From: Spirodela intermedia
Taxonomy: Eukaryota > Streptophyta > Magnoliopsida > Alismatales > Araceae
DNA: 64,000 nt
Assembly: GCA_902729315.2 (NCBI GenBank)
Contig: LR746269.1
Coordinates: 8,592,231 to 8,656,230, forward strand
Reading direction: 5' to 3'
In this document: one piece after another, positions 11,989 to 25,345 of the stretch
Position numbering within the stretch: position 1 is the first letter of the stretch
Layout: the number at the start of each line of letters is the position of its first letter
The notes under the pieces: model-generated
Databases searched by the model: none
What the model was told of the DNA's origin: nothing
Seen by the model: only the letters and a program-made list of their open reading frames with translations
Program-made: the position numbers and the translations under genes

Positions 11989-14900
11989 AGACGAAGCAGC
12001 TGCTCTTCTTCTTTTCTCTCTCTTCTCCCTCTTCTTCAGTGTACATCCAGAGCTGCTTTCCCGCAGGAATAAGAGAAAGCTTCGGGCTTCGGGTTTCTTG
12101 GTTCCTTGAGAAGCCCATCATGAAGCTAAGCTTCCTTGAGGTTTCGGCCTGACCGTCTCCACTCTGCCCACGGTGTCGTGTCCCATATGTAGAGCCGCCG
12201 TTTTCTTCTAGTGGCGGGAGCAACTGGTTTTCAAGGAACATCTTATTGCATAAAACTTATCTCATTTATTACTGTTGTCACATTATGAATCCCCACTCAC
12301 TAATTTTCATCCTACATGCTCATCCAAAAATCTATCTACTCGCCTTTTCTCACTAGTTTATTCATCCTCCTTGTCCAGTAGGATTCTATGAGATTTAGGA
12401 AGTATGAAGAGTGTATGGTGTTGGGGTGAGCTTTACTTAAGAAATAAGAACCAAATCTAGCAATTTCTTGAGAAATTATATTTATCTGAATATTTTGAAA
12501 ATATTAATTTCCATTTTATTGGATTTAACTAAGAAAATAGTTAAGAACTTGTTTGGATGCCGTGTTTTTTGATATATGAATACTTCCTAAGTGGGTCTGC
12601 CTAGTTAAGTTGACTTAGGAACTTGACACATGCATCGTTATGTCAAACAAATGATAGAGAGCAAATAAATATTCTATATGAAAAACTTAACACTTTAGAG
12701 ATTTGACACATGTTTGTAGGCCACATAGTTAAAAGTTAGTCAATCAGATAGGCTAATTGTGTAAAGTGCTTTATGAGTTGACCAAGGAGTCAACAAGATC
12801 TTTGCTCAATCAGACATCAAACATCTAAATTCAAAAGGTAAAGCTTTTGGGCTCTTCAAAAAGTTTTATCTCAAAAACTTTCAAATTATATCTAAACACC
12901 ACAACAATTTGATCCATTTTGTGATGAAAGTTTCACACCTTTCTTTTGCAAGTACAAATACACCAAATCTTCCTAAACAAGTACATCTACCTTGTCTTCA
13001 GATTCATTCATAATTAGCATGAAAAAAATTGATGATAAAGGAAAAAAGGCAAACAAGTGACTTGATGTCTAACATAGAGAGATAAACCCATATAATTTAT
13101 TCGTGTAAAAAAGACTTATTGATCTCATGAATTTAGTTGTTCTTACTTGAAGAGATAACATTGAAAACCTAGGGTGAGTACCCTTGGTTCATGGATATAA
13201 ATAATAGAAGGTCAAACCTCTATAAAATAATGTATCTTTAGTTATTGATTAGTGTGTTGAGTCAACTCAATCAACTGAATGTGTCAACTTATTCATATCT
13301 CAACATATAAAAAGTGTAAAAAAAAATACAAAAGAGTCAATTCTTCTTCCTCTCCTATTGAGAGTAAGATTTACAAGGGACAAATAAAGAATTTGAAAAG
13401 GAACGTAGAGAAAGAGAGAGACACAGGCACATATTACGAGAGGGCAGTGTTTGTGTGTGTGTGTGGCAAGGAGAATTGATTAATGCTCTTAGTATTGAAG
13501 GCTAATAAAACTTGACCTCATGTAGACAGTGAGCTTGAGAGTAGTGCTTCTAGGGACTGGAAATCTAAAAGTTTATTGCACATTCCTTATTAGGCCAGGG
13601 TCCTTCATAGTTCAAGAAGTAGAGCTATTCATTGCAAGAACGTTAATCTCCAACAAAGTATAGAATAATTTATTTTGCTAGCTTTTCACTCTCCAAATTT
13701 ATGGGCAAATAAGTCATTGAAAACTTCTATTTATTTTTCAAAAATGGATATAATTATCAAGTTAATGATAGAAAAATAAATATGATGATATCTTGTTGTA
13801 TTAATTAATTTTTGGAAAAAGCCTTACAAAATAGTGGGAAAATATGTAGAGGGCTCGGCCCACCGTCATCCCAATGAATCAAATGATCTGGTCATTTTCT
13901 CATTATCATTAAACATTGTAATAAACAAAAATAAATGTGTAAATATCATAGTGTTTTTTGTATTTTACATGATCTTTTGTTGTTGAAAGGCTTCATTATT
14001 TTGATAAGGACAAGATTTAGTTGGAAATACATGACTAATAAATTTAATATGTGAAATGTGCAAAATACCATAGTTTAAATCAAGTGAAAATCACTTAGTG
14101 ATGTTGCCAGCAATACTTACATATGAACTTGAGAAAAATGATTTTTATTCTAAAACATTGTGTCACAGAATGGTTGTAACTTCTCATCACAAAAATAATT
14201 GAAAGACATAGTCAATGCAACAAATGACACAATGAAATTTGAAGCATTCAAATTCTTAAGATTTTATGCTACTCATCTGATTTGAATGATTTGTTGCTTT
14301 ACGATTGTGTTAGAGATACAAAGTGTGCGACATTCAATGGAAAGCTAAGACAAAGAGGAACCTAATTCAACAAAAGATGCTTCATAATTCAAAGCGTTCA
14401 AATGGTTAAGATGTTTACAAATTTATTGAACACTTTCATGGCCTATTAAGGTCCACTCAATTACTCATTGAGACGACTATTTAGCCCAATAAAGAGAATA
14501 ATCAGAGACGACTTTCGCCCAAATTAAGGTAAAGGAGTGAAAAATGAAAATAATGGAGAGAGAGAGAGAGAGAGAGAGAGAACCTTCACTATGTCCATCC
14601 CCATCCTCCAAAAGAATCCCATAAATCTTCTAAGCGTCTACAATTTCTCCAAAAAAGAGATTAATCATCCTCTAAGAAGAGAATACTGCATTTGTGAATA
14701 TCCATTTGTGTAAGGAAATGAGGATCATCCCTTGGGAAGGCTAAAAAAAAAGTGGATAATTAAATATTAGATAAATATACTTTTTAGATTATTACCGAAA
14801 ATAGTATGGATATTAAAGCTTCTTGGTGATGGGAAGAGGGTTTTGGGCTTTGAAGCACGAGGAGCAGGATCCCCGCCCACTAGTCTCTCTTTAAGAGAGA

Positions 14901-15097
14901 TTACTAGAATATCCTTAAATTTCTGGTAAAAATGCCCCCGTGGTGTACGTGGAGAGAGCCCAAGTTGTTTTTGAACGAAGGGAGGGATGTTATGCCCGGA
15001 TTTTCCCGCCATTTCCCCGCCCTCCTGGAGACCGGGGAGTTCGGGTGAGGAGAGGAAGGGTTTCCGGCCGCTGTTCCCACCGCCGGCAGTCGGACTG
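11989..15097. other. Intergenic, AT-rich, no gene recognised
   Basis: The kelch 3' UTR region, then about 2.8 kb of AT-rich DNA with only short, unremarkable open frames (for example 13279-13479). A (GA)n tract sits at 14556-14580. 14760-15097 is the probable promoter and 5' leader of the OB-fold gene. Confidence 0.55.
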
Positions 15098-18000
15098 ATG
15101 GGGCCTGCAGAGGTCTCCGCCGATGGAGGAGACGGAGCAGCCGTCCAGACGGAGGAGGACGCGTTCCTCGGGTTCGTGGATTATGCAATGTCGGAGCTCT
15201 CGCCGGAGGAGGAGGAACGGGGTTCAACCCGCGACTCTGGCAGTGGAGGGGATGGGGGAGGAGGCGGAGATGAAAGGCGTGGTCCTGCGTGGAGCTGGGT
15301 GGTCTCTCGCATACTTAAGACCTGCCTCGCCTACTCCAGTGGTGTGACGCCTGCCATCATCTTGTCCGAACTCTTCCAGGTGTCCGGTGTTTTAACTTTT
15401 ACGCTACATCCTCTACTTTCTGAAAACTTTGCACACAGGAGCATATCTAAACTCATTTTTTCTTGAGCGAGTGTATTCCTTGAATATCTATGGGGATACT
15501 ACACCGTAGGGGAAGACGATTTTCGGCAAGCCGAATATATTGTTCAAAATTTGAGCTTCTTAATTGATTCTTGTATGCTGCTGCAATCGTTGAACAGAGC
15601 GTCTATTTACTTACAGTAGTGGTCATCGTATTGCAGTCTTGGAGTGAGCACAACAGGTATCTTACCTCTAAAAGGAGGTTAGAACACATGATTCCCATGG
15701 AGAAGCGACGGAGAAGGACGAGACTGTCAAACACTGTTACAATTGATTCAATATATGAAAAGAATTTCCTGTCCACGAGCAGTATTCTGGAAGCAGTTGT
15801 CCTCAAGGCTTATGTTCTTCCAGGTATTTCTGCCTTTCCTCCTGGTTCTGCCTAACTAAAAGTATTGTTTGCCTGTCACTGGGAAAAATCAGTTTTAGAT
15901 TGGGATAAGAATGCAAGATATGGCTTTGGGCGTTGGATTTCAACGAATTTAGCCATCATAACGGTTTTGATCTTTAATTATCCTTTACACTGTCGTATCC
16001 CTGGCCTTACTCTGAAAACTAAGTTGAAGAAAGGTTTTATTTCTCCCCTCTTGTTAAATGTCTACTTGCTGAAGAGAATGAAGATTTTTATTACCTTACG
16101 ATTTGAGAAGTGAGGCTCGGTTAACGTAGGGTGGGCCCCTGCAAGTCGGAGAGGGAAAGAACATGCTTACGGAGAATAGAAAGGAAACAGTGTAGAGACC
16201 CTTTGGTAACGAAAATGGCCTCCCTCCAAGTTGTGGGGTAGGAGTAGGGAGAAACTGAAGTCTGCTTGTATATAATCGGTGATAGTCATTCTTAACGCCT
16301 TGATCATTTTTTCTTACAGGGACTGACATCTATATGTTGAATTTGGGAGACTTTTGGAGTTCTTGTACAATCGATTTATATCTCCATCGCAGGTATAGCA
16401 TTGAAAAATGAAATATTTTTATGCAAAACTCGGGCTGAAGAATCATAAAATGTTCTGTCTTATCATCTTATGTTTTAGATTCCCAATTACATGCAACTCA
16501 AACCATCCTTTTCTTAAAATAAAGCAACTAAATTTAGCTGTAATATTTGGAATTTGTTATGATATTTAATTAGATCTAATGTTCCCAGTTCCCTTCAATT
16601 GATACTCTTCAGTTTTTTCAAACTCAAGTGATCACAACCTTAATCAAATATTATTTACAATACCAGATACTACAACCTGGTGCATCCTGATCATGGAATT
16701 TTGAGGGAAGGCCGAGAGATTTTTCTCACTGGATGTTGCCTCCGGACTGGTATGACAGGATCTGGTCAACCACGGCTTCTGCCAACTGAGTATCTGTTGA
16801 TATTGCTAGATGAGGTACACAATGACTTTAAAAGGCATTATTTTGATCGATTCATGTAAAAACCATTCAACAAGATGGTTATGCTAATTGAGCTTCTTTT
16901 ATTATCTCTCATCAATCTATATTCTGTGCTTAAACATTATATTTATTGTTTCTTTTGCTTAATTCGATAAAATTATGATTCATCTACTAATCCTTAATGG
17001 CAGAAAAATCATATGACTGTGAGTAGCGACTTTAGGTTTTACTTTCAGTGTTCATGCTCTAATTTTATTAGTCTATTAATTTTCTTATTCCTTCTAGGAC
17101 CAAGACGAAGATGCAATGCTACTTGGTGCTCAATTTTGTTCAGATTCCTTTTCTTCAATTTCCCTTGACACATCTAAAGAGGACCCTTCCTACTCATTCT
17201 ATACAAGGCAAGAAAAAACCAATCTTTTTCATTTTTTTTTCAATTTATTTTGTCTGTGAAACTGCCTAGTTCTTGGCTTCACTTTTATATTTACCTTTTC
17301 CTCTGTACTAATATTTATTCTTCATAAGGCATCTTGGAAGAACGTTGCAATGAGTGCGTTCCATTGTGCTATGACTTAGTGTTTGGAAGACCTACACATA
17401 TAGGAGAAATTTAGTGTCATGAGACATTTAAATGTAGATCCTTTTCTATGATTCCCATTTTCCCCTTCGCATTAATATCATTTATGTTCATTAATTTTTG
17501 GTTCGAAGCTTGATTTTCCAGATCGTCTCAAAGCCTGATTTGTGGGATGAAAATTGGAACGTTCCTCGTACTCAATCATTTAAAATTTATTAACCCATGA
17601 TATCATTCAGGTCTTGAGATGATTTGGAGGGTCTTGAAATAGAAAACTAAAGGGTGACTCTTCTATGAGATATACTCTAAACATAATATATTGAAGGTAG
17701 CATTGTGCATTGTTCTTCCATCATAATTCAAATACTCCTCCCGAAGTTCTCTTGGATCAAACTTCAGACATTTGGTGAAAGTGAAAAATGGATTCTTCTA
17801 TTTAAAGGACATCAATGTTCTGTTCTGGACTACAAGAGGATGCAAAATATCTTTTATTCACCGGTGAAATGCAAGGTTACTCCCCATTACTTCTTCACTG
17901 ATGCATCCGTAGTCCCTGTAGACTGTTTGGTCTCCAGTCATCCCAGCATTTCTAAGGTCACACCGAGAGAGGGGTAAAATCTGTTACCCCCAAATCGTGA

Positions 18001-21000
18001 ATGAGGCCAATAATCTCTTAACAGGAAGATCCTAACTCTGTTTTTCAGATGTGAACAATATTCGCACACTCTTCTCATATTTCTTGGTTTCATTTGCTGT
18101 TTTATGAGATGCCATATGCTGGCGTATACATGAATGGAAAATCTCAATCTGATGCGGTTTTGGATGGTTAGGGATGGTAATTCCTACGACATCTTTCCAA
18201 AGTAGAAGGTTCAATGATACTTCTGTTGCGGATGTATTGTGTTGAAGGAGACATTCTTGGAAGTTAGAGCTTTCGAAACTGAAATGATGTTCAATCTTTG
18301 TCCAGTCATTGAATTTATTTGAGTGTGGCGTACGTGGTAGCTGCAGTTTTTATCTTGACTTTATATACAGGTAAGAAAAAGTGTAACTATGAAGCTATAC
18401 TGCGAGTACCATAGGGGGAAATGAAACATATATTTTTTATGTTAAGGTAGAAGAATCTTTTTGTTCCCTTCTGTTAATGTTATCATAGTATTGGATTTTA
18501 ACTCATCTCAGTTTTATCAGAATCATATAATGAGTTTTTGTGGTGCTTTTAAATAATTTGTAGAGCAATATGATATAGAGTTGAATTCATCTCCTGGATG
18601 GTGTGATCAGGACACCTTTGAGTTTTTTAGTCCTCGTGTCACATGGATAATATATTAGAAAACATTGGCATACCTAGCCCGATCTCTGGACAACCTTGGC
18701 CTTCGTATATTGAATGTCTCACTCACGTACTACACACTACACTATAGTATATCTTTGTATAGTATATAAAATATAACATCAATAAATTATGTGATGGGCT
18801 TAAACTCTGACAACTTGAGAGGAAGATCACTAGACTCTATGATACTTTCCATTGGTCATGAGGATGATTATGCTCATAGCCTTTTCCGTAATAGCTATGC
18901 ATAAATGATGCACCATGTAATCTCTTTGTATGCTGAAGTTATTTGGAGTTTATACGTAAAGTTTAGTCATTTAAGTAGAGAGACATTTAGAGAAAAGGGT
19001 TTCAAGCCTGGACCCGCTATCAAGAGGCCTGTATTTTGTTTATATGATATATGTACAACTCTGTTTAGCTTTCAAAAATAGGCGATGCCAGGGGAAGCTT
19101 CAAGCACTCAAGTATGTTTTAGTAACCGTGATAGCATATATCTAGTATGTGTTCTTTAAAAGCTCTGCAGAATTATTCTGTTCATCTTTGAAAGCTCTGC
19201 AGAGTTTTCGAGAGTTTTCGAGAAGTGTGCTTCTTACCCGAAGTTTCCTTGCAGAAGGCGTTTTTCTTTGTTGGGAATATGCTCACATTCTCTTGATCTT
19301 TTTCTTCATTAGGGTTAAGTCGATTGGGCAGTTGGAGGTGCATGGCAAGTTTGGTTATGTTCAGAGAAGACAGATTACGCTTGACTGTGATGGCATCAGC
19401 TTAAACTTAGTTCTGTGGGGCGATCAAATTCTTCTTGGCAATCTTCTCAGGTCAATTGCTTTATTATTTTGAAAATCTGATTGCTGCTGTTTCTGTAGGT
19501 TTACTGATCGTTGTTTTGACCTCAGCGTTGGGAGTATGCTTGCATTGGATAGGCCATTTATAGCAAGTACTTCTGACAGCAAGTTAGGAGCAAATGAAGA
19601 CATTTGCCTAGAATTTGGTAGTGCCACACAGTTATATCTGGTACCCTTCATTCAACCGGAAGAACAGGTAACCTTGTCTGATCTTTGAGACTATTAGCAG
19701 CCTCCATCTGAAGAGGCAGCCAAGTGATTCAATGCTGAATAATTATAAATATTTTATTTAGTATGTTCTATTTTCTGTGTTGCTTTCTGAAAATGGATCT
19801 TCATAATGGATGTTCTCACTGTGAATTCTGGAACATTTGGACCTGGAGCACCATATGTATTGCGCTTAATCTTTCTTATCTTAGTTTTAATGGTCTGTGG
19901 CTTTTCGGGCAAAAAATAATAGATTGGACTATTTCTTTCCTTATGGCAATGAATTTCTATCCTACTCAGGTTCTTATAGCCTGCACCCAAACGAGGTCTC
20001 AAAGATCTAGGATGGCAACTGTTACAGATCAAAGTCAGGATTTTAACAATTCCCAAGTAACTTTGCCACTCGATTCTCAGGGGTCTGTTGATTTCAGGAA
20101 TTATCCGTTCCGGGTGAGCATATCATATCCTGCTTTCTTTGAGCCCTTCACTCTTTATCATTCCTCTATACCACGTTTCCCCACCTCTTCGCTGATTCTT
20201 CTTATCATTAATGACAAAACACTGTTTGCACTACTCTTTGAAGTTGGGCATGCCTTAGACAACACTGAAATTTTGAATGTCAAGGTCTTTCAATTTTACA
20301 TCACTATGAGTTATTAAAGTCATCTACTTCACTCACTTTGCTGGCTATAATTTTGCAGTTTAATAAATGGCTAGAAGCTGTCATTTACTTAATCCATACT
20401 CTTGCATACACAGTCCTTTCATGCGCATTTTTTTGTGACTTCGTTAATTATCATTGAACTTATAATAGAAATTTAATAACATGAATTTGTCGCCAGTTTT
20501 CCCCAACAGAGCTAGATGTGTGAGTACTATGCTTGTCCAGTACAAAGTATGCAGACTACTAGCCTATTTCTCTTTCCGCTAGACATGCCTTGCCTATGAA
20601 TAAATTTTTTCCTGCATTTGAACTCCAGATTGACCTTGTCTATTTTCCTGATTCTTTATTTGTTGATTATTTATTTTCATTTTCTTCTCTTTTTTTTTGT
20701 TTTGTTGATTGAAGTGATTGGCTAACCTTGTAGTTTCTCATTCCTCTGTTATCTCTGCAGCTGTTTGTTATCAACCTTTGTGGCAAGATGACTGGAATCA
20801 ACCTTTATGGACTTGTGAGAGACATCCATCGAGATGTTGAGAGTGCAGAAGTCATATATTCCATGACACTTGAGGACGTAACAGGGGCAGTTGTTGTGAA
20901 GCTGCACTTATCTACATGTTGGTAATGGAAAATTGTTATCTACCATTAATTCTTTCTATTTCTTCTATCCAAGTTTCTATTTCATTGTTTTCAGATTTTT

Positions 21001-22835
21001 TCAAAATTGCAATTTATAATCAATCGCCATAAATTCCATGTTTCTGATCTACCTCCTCTCAGCCTTTATTTTCATCTATTTTCATGTTTACTTTTGTATC
21101 CTACGCACGGTTTTTCTTATCCTTTCCGGTGTCGTGTTTCTCCCTTGATTTTCTTACGCCTTGCGAATTCTATCCAGTGGTTTGGCTGCTTATTCATTTT
21201 TACATCTATTAATTGATAAATTTTCCTTTTTCATCAGGTCACTAGGGAGATTGAATGTGGGTCATACTATTTATATTACTGGCTTGACATGCTGTATGAC
21301 TTCAGGAAATCTGTAAGCAGCTTGTATGTCCTTACCGGATTTCATTATCCCCCAAGTTGCTGATAGTTGTTCATTCTGAATATCTTCCTCAATCTCCTGG
21401 CTACCTGGCTAAGTCGCAGTGCTTTGCAGGCCTAAAGTTTCATGGCATGAAAAAGATTTGGGGGCATCTTTGATTGATTTGAGTGGCTTACCAGCACTAC
21501 TGAATTCATCGTGTCTCCACAAGCTATCTCTTCTTTCCAGCCTCTCCAACAGGATGAATGCCACGCACGTATGGATTTGATAAAATATCTGTAACAGTTT
21601 CTTCTCAACATAACACCAAAAAGATATCTCGAATGCATGTTTTAGAATCCTGTGTTCACTGACGATCAGATTGTGATGTTCTCGTATTTTTATCTTGTGT
21701 TTATGTTTTTCAACCAGATATGCAATATTCACCTGGTCGAAGTTGATCATCGTCGGTTGTATTCAAGAAATCTTCATGCTGTTTGCGGCCATTTTGTGAA
21801 TGAGAGGCCTGATGGATCACTTGAATGCAGCCTTTGTCGCTGTAGCTGTGATGATGAGCTTGTTCGTGGCTTTCATCTGCGAGTTCATCTTCAAGATGAA
21901 AGTGCAACTGTTTCTGCATGGTGCGCTGGGCAGACTGCCACAGAATTACTGCAGATATCTCCTGATGATTTTTTTGAACTGCCTGAGGTAACCCATGCTA
22001 AACTAATAGAATTCATTTTACCATTTTTGAAAATTAAAAACGTTGTCACCTTTATACTGTTGCGATCTACATTGATGACTAAATGAGCTGGGGTCCCTAG
22101 TATTTATCATTGTATTTATTCCTTATATCTTTCTTCACATTACTTTCATTATGTATTCATGTCTGGGCAAGATTTTCAAATGTTTCTATGCAGTATTTCT
22201 AAATGCCTTTCTTATTTGAAACGGTAATTTTTTACAAAAGGAAATTTTAACAGAGCTTAGTTCGACATCTGTGGAAGGAATATTGAAGGAACCTAACTTA
22301 AATGAAATATAAATCATTTTCGTATTTTCTAATTAATTGCCTGAACATTCCTTATGGGCCCTTCGCTTTGTTGCGCCTACTCTGCTTGGTTTTTTTTCTT
22401 CCCTAAACGTTTTTGTCTCGCAAGCAAAGTTCATGCCTGTAGTTCTCCTTTGTATCATCTTATTTTCTCCTTTGTCAGAATTAATTAGTTACTCATTTAC
22501 ATTTTCCTGAAAATAAGACCTTGTCCTTATTAATCATATGTGTTTTTAATGCAACTTATTTATATGAAGAATGTTGAATAATTCCTGTGCAACCTATGCT
22601 TAAGGCCACCGATTTCTATTTTTCACCTTCCTCAAATATGATTTATGTCTTATGATGTTTGGAATGTCAAAATAATTTTCAGGTTGAACAAGCCATGTAT
22701 CTCTATACCCTTGAGAATGAGGGGTTCCTAGTTGCTCTTGCAAATACCAAGGTCTGTTGCGAGGGATCATCTATGACAGTAGATGATGAATCTGAAACAA
22801 TTTGGGAGATTGTACGTGCCCAGAAATGTGACTGA
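15098..22835 (+). CDS. OB-fold nucleic-acid-binding protein, Cdc24-like (13 exons)
   Basis: Exons: 15098-15379, 15637-15823, 16320-16392, 16667-16814, 17098-17207, 19313-19450, 19526-19667, 19970-20113, 20761-20921, 21238-21312, 21430-21568, 21718-21987, 22683-22835. All junctions keep phase; total 2022 nt, 673 residues. OB-fold-like blocks include RRQITLDCDGISLNLVLWGD (exon 6), LFVINLCGKMTGINLYGLV (exon 9) and a C-terminal block in exon 12 with Cys556, His558, Cys570, Cys573, Cys575, Cys577, resembling a zinc-ribbon OB fold. I recall this architecture from plant proteins with Cdc24-type OB domains; fission yeast Cdc24 works with Dna2 in Okazaki-fragment processing. Alternatives are CTC1- or RPA/MEIOB-like proteins. 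The nuclear ssDNA role is inferred. Start: ATG 15098 opens the acidic N-terminus; an in-frame ATG at 14987 would add 37 residues. Intron 5 (2.1 kb) has a GC donor. Confidence 0.85.
17208..19312 (+). other. Long GC-AG intron 5 of the OB-fold gene
   Basis: The exon ends ACAAG and the intron begins GCAAGA; it ends TTCATTAG before GGTTAAG. No GT donor nearby gives the correct phase, and the joined protein (FYTR-VKSIGQ) reads through naturally. An internal open frame at 17705-17977 is not recognised. Confidence 0.8.
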
Positions 22836-24090
22836 AAGAATTCGTAATCTTTGGAATTTTGCCACAGACAGGACGAAGCTTTAAACAGCAATCATCATTG
22901 GTTTTTTGAGTGCGTCAGTTATTATGTCTGGGAGAACAAAAGTTATCAAAGGCTGCTGAATGTCAGTATGCTTCAGTTTTATCCCATTTTCAGAGAATCG
23001 TCTCGCAAGATGAGCCATCTAGTTCAGATCTGATTTTTCAGGTTGAAATTTCTGAGAAAAGATAAAATATTGGCACGGCTAATTCAGTGGAGCATTGAAG
23101 ATTGCATCAGATTCAATGGCTTCGTTTAGTACTATCCCCAGGCATTTGAGATCATTGTGCATGATTTTGAAGAAGTGTTCCAGTGAGACCTCGATCAGAC
23201 TATGCATGAACACAATTTCCAGTGTTAATCCTGATTTTTTGCATGGCAGGTTTCACAGAAATTATGCCGTTGACTTACAAATTTACAGTTTCATGTAATT
23301 AATAGAACGCCCTGTTCTTGTTGCCGTTTCATATGGGCTCATCAGCAAGTTTCTCTCTTCTGTGTTTTCCTAGCTTGCCTAAATTGTCGCAGTTGGCCTC
23401 CTACATTTCAGAGGTAGACGAAAGTCAACTCGTTTGCTTGGAGAAGTGTGTAGTTGACGCTCGCATTCCCCAGAAATGCCAACGGAGCTTAGCGCAGCTG
23501 GTTCCTTAGCTGCTGATCCGCATTGATCCACGTGGTTTCAGATGCCCATTCTGGGCTCCCTGGGTAAACCCTAATTGAGGCCATCCAAGCTAAACCATGG
23601 CGGATTATTGGATGCTGAGGCAGACACTGGCTGGAGGCGGTGGCCATGCCAGCTCTTCTTCTGCAAATGCTGCTGTCGGAAGTGAAGGTGGGGCTGGTAG
23701 TGGTGGTGGTAATTGAGTCATCAGCTGAGGTTGACGGACAGCGAAGCCAAAGCCTTGGGTGCCCTACGACGGATGCTCTTCTGGAGGGAGAAGTAATAGG
23801 CGATGGTGTTAGCAGCAGCAGCAGCAGTGTGGATAGAAGGAAAGAAAGCAGAGGACTCATTGATTTCTATGCTCTCTAGTAACCCTGATAGTATAAACTA
23901 TGGTTTATTTATTCGCGAGACATGTCCCCAGCCATCTTCATTAAGAAGTGATAGGTGCTTCACCAAGAGTTGCTTCATGTTTCTACTCGAGCATAAGAAT
24001 AATAATAGTAGAAAGCAACTAGCATCTTTACGGTCAAACACTAGATTAATAATAGGAAACACTTATTATTTTGATTTCTCTCCTTGAAAC
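22836..24090 (+). other. 3' flank of the OB-fold gene, with a short unassigned ORF
   Basis: About 700 bp of probable 3' UTR or intergenic DNA. Then 23597-23716 is a 39-codon frame in excellent initiation context (ACCATGGCG) reading MADYWMLRQTLAGGGG followed by Ser/Gly-rich sequence, ending at a TGA that overlaps a possible donor (GTGGTAATTG). It could be a small gene, a first exon, or chance. The Gly/Ser bias weakens it, and I see no convincing second exon. Confidence 0.25.
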
Positions 24091-24469
24091 CATAAGGAAG
24101 AAAGTCCTTTTTTCATCTTTAGTTTATCAAGACAAATGGTTGGCCAGTTGAATGTACCTCAATAGTCGCAAGTGGCTCTAAATTATAGAAAAATATTTTT
24201 TAAAACATTGTAAAATTCATAGCTATTAAAAAACAAATTTTGATATGTACTTGTTTCTACTCTGGATTCCTATTTGAATGTCTAATGACCTTTCCAAGTC
24301 CAGCGCAAGTGTGAGATAATCTTTTAGATATAAACTATTTTAATCAGATGGATTAGAGGTCTAGACTATTGTACCTTTCAAGGAGATTATAAATTTAGTA
24401 ATCTTTTACAACTAATAATTTTCTGCATTATGTTCACCTTTCAATAAGATATCTAATGGATGATTCATA

Positions 24470-25345
24470 TGACACTGTTTTCAAAATTATAACTATTTAA
24501 TCTACCTTTCCTCATAATTAAATATGATTGTATCCTTGTTCAAATTTGAGTTGATTAAAATGTCATTTCACACATTACTCCTGTCATAAAATTATTGGTC
24601 AGTAATCTCTCATTAAGCTTTGTCATCATTAAAATACTTAAAGACCTTCAATACTAATAGTCTACCATTCTGATGGTGAAAAAATCTAAATAAGTGGAAG
24701 AAATTAAATTTGAACAAACTTGACACTTATCTGATTGATAATAATCATTTGCTCATTCTAGTCTTTTTTTAATAAACACAATTAAGTCAAGTAATATCTA
24801 AATCAGATGATATTGAAAATTATGATTGTGAAATGATCAATTCCATAAGTTAACATAATTGAAGCAATCTCAATGCTTTGTTCTTGCTTGTCACTCACTA
24901 CTTCATGATTCCTCAATATGAAGTATTGATGATCAAAAAATCATAAGATAAATAAATGGATCAAATTTATTAATTATTAATCACACATGAAATATGTTTG
25001 AATATTTTTTTGGACATGAACTTTGTGAAGATTATAAAGTAATGATGTTAAATATCCATATGGTATTCAAGGAATATGGTTGAGCCATGTTTCAAGGTCT
25101 AAATTTGGATGAACTTATCTCTCAAAATTAATACTTACTACTTTCCTCTGGAACATACTAATATTTACAAAAAAATCTATGGAGGAAAGTAATGATTGGC
25201 ACATTCAATTTCATGAGAATCTTCAAAAAAAAAATAATTTTGAAACTTTATACATTATACTAGATGTATGAGTTTAAATTATTACATCATTCTATAATTG
25301 ACACTGAAAAATAAATTTAATTCAAAATATTTAAATTAGGTTTTA
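24470..25345 (+). repeat. Repeat A: truncated copy of the 3-kb AT-rich repeat
   Basis: By eye this matches about 27640-28500 (repeat B) in the same order and orientation, sharing phrases such as AGTAATCTCTCATTAAGCTT and ATGGTTGAGCCATGTTTCAA. It breaks off near 25345. No coding content was recognised. Confidence 0.75.
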
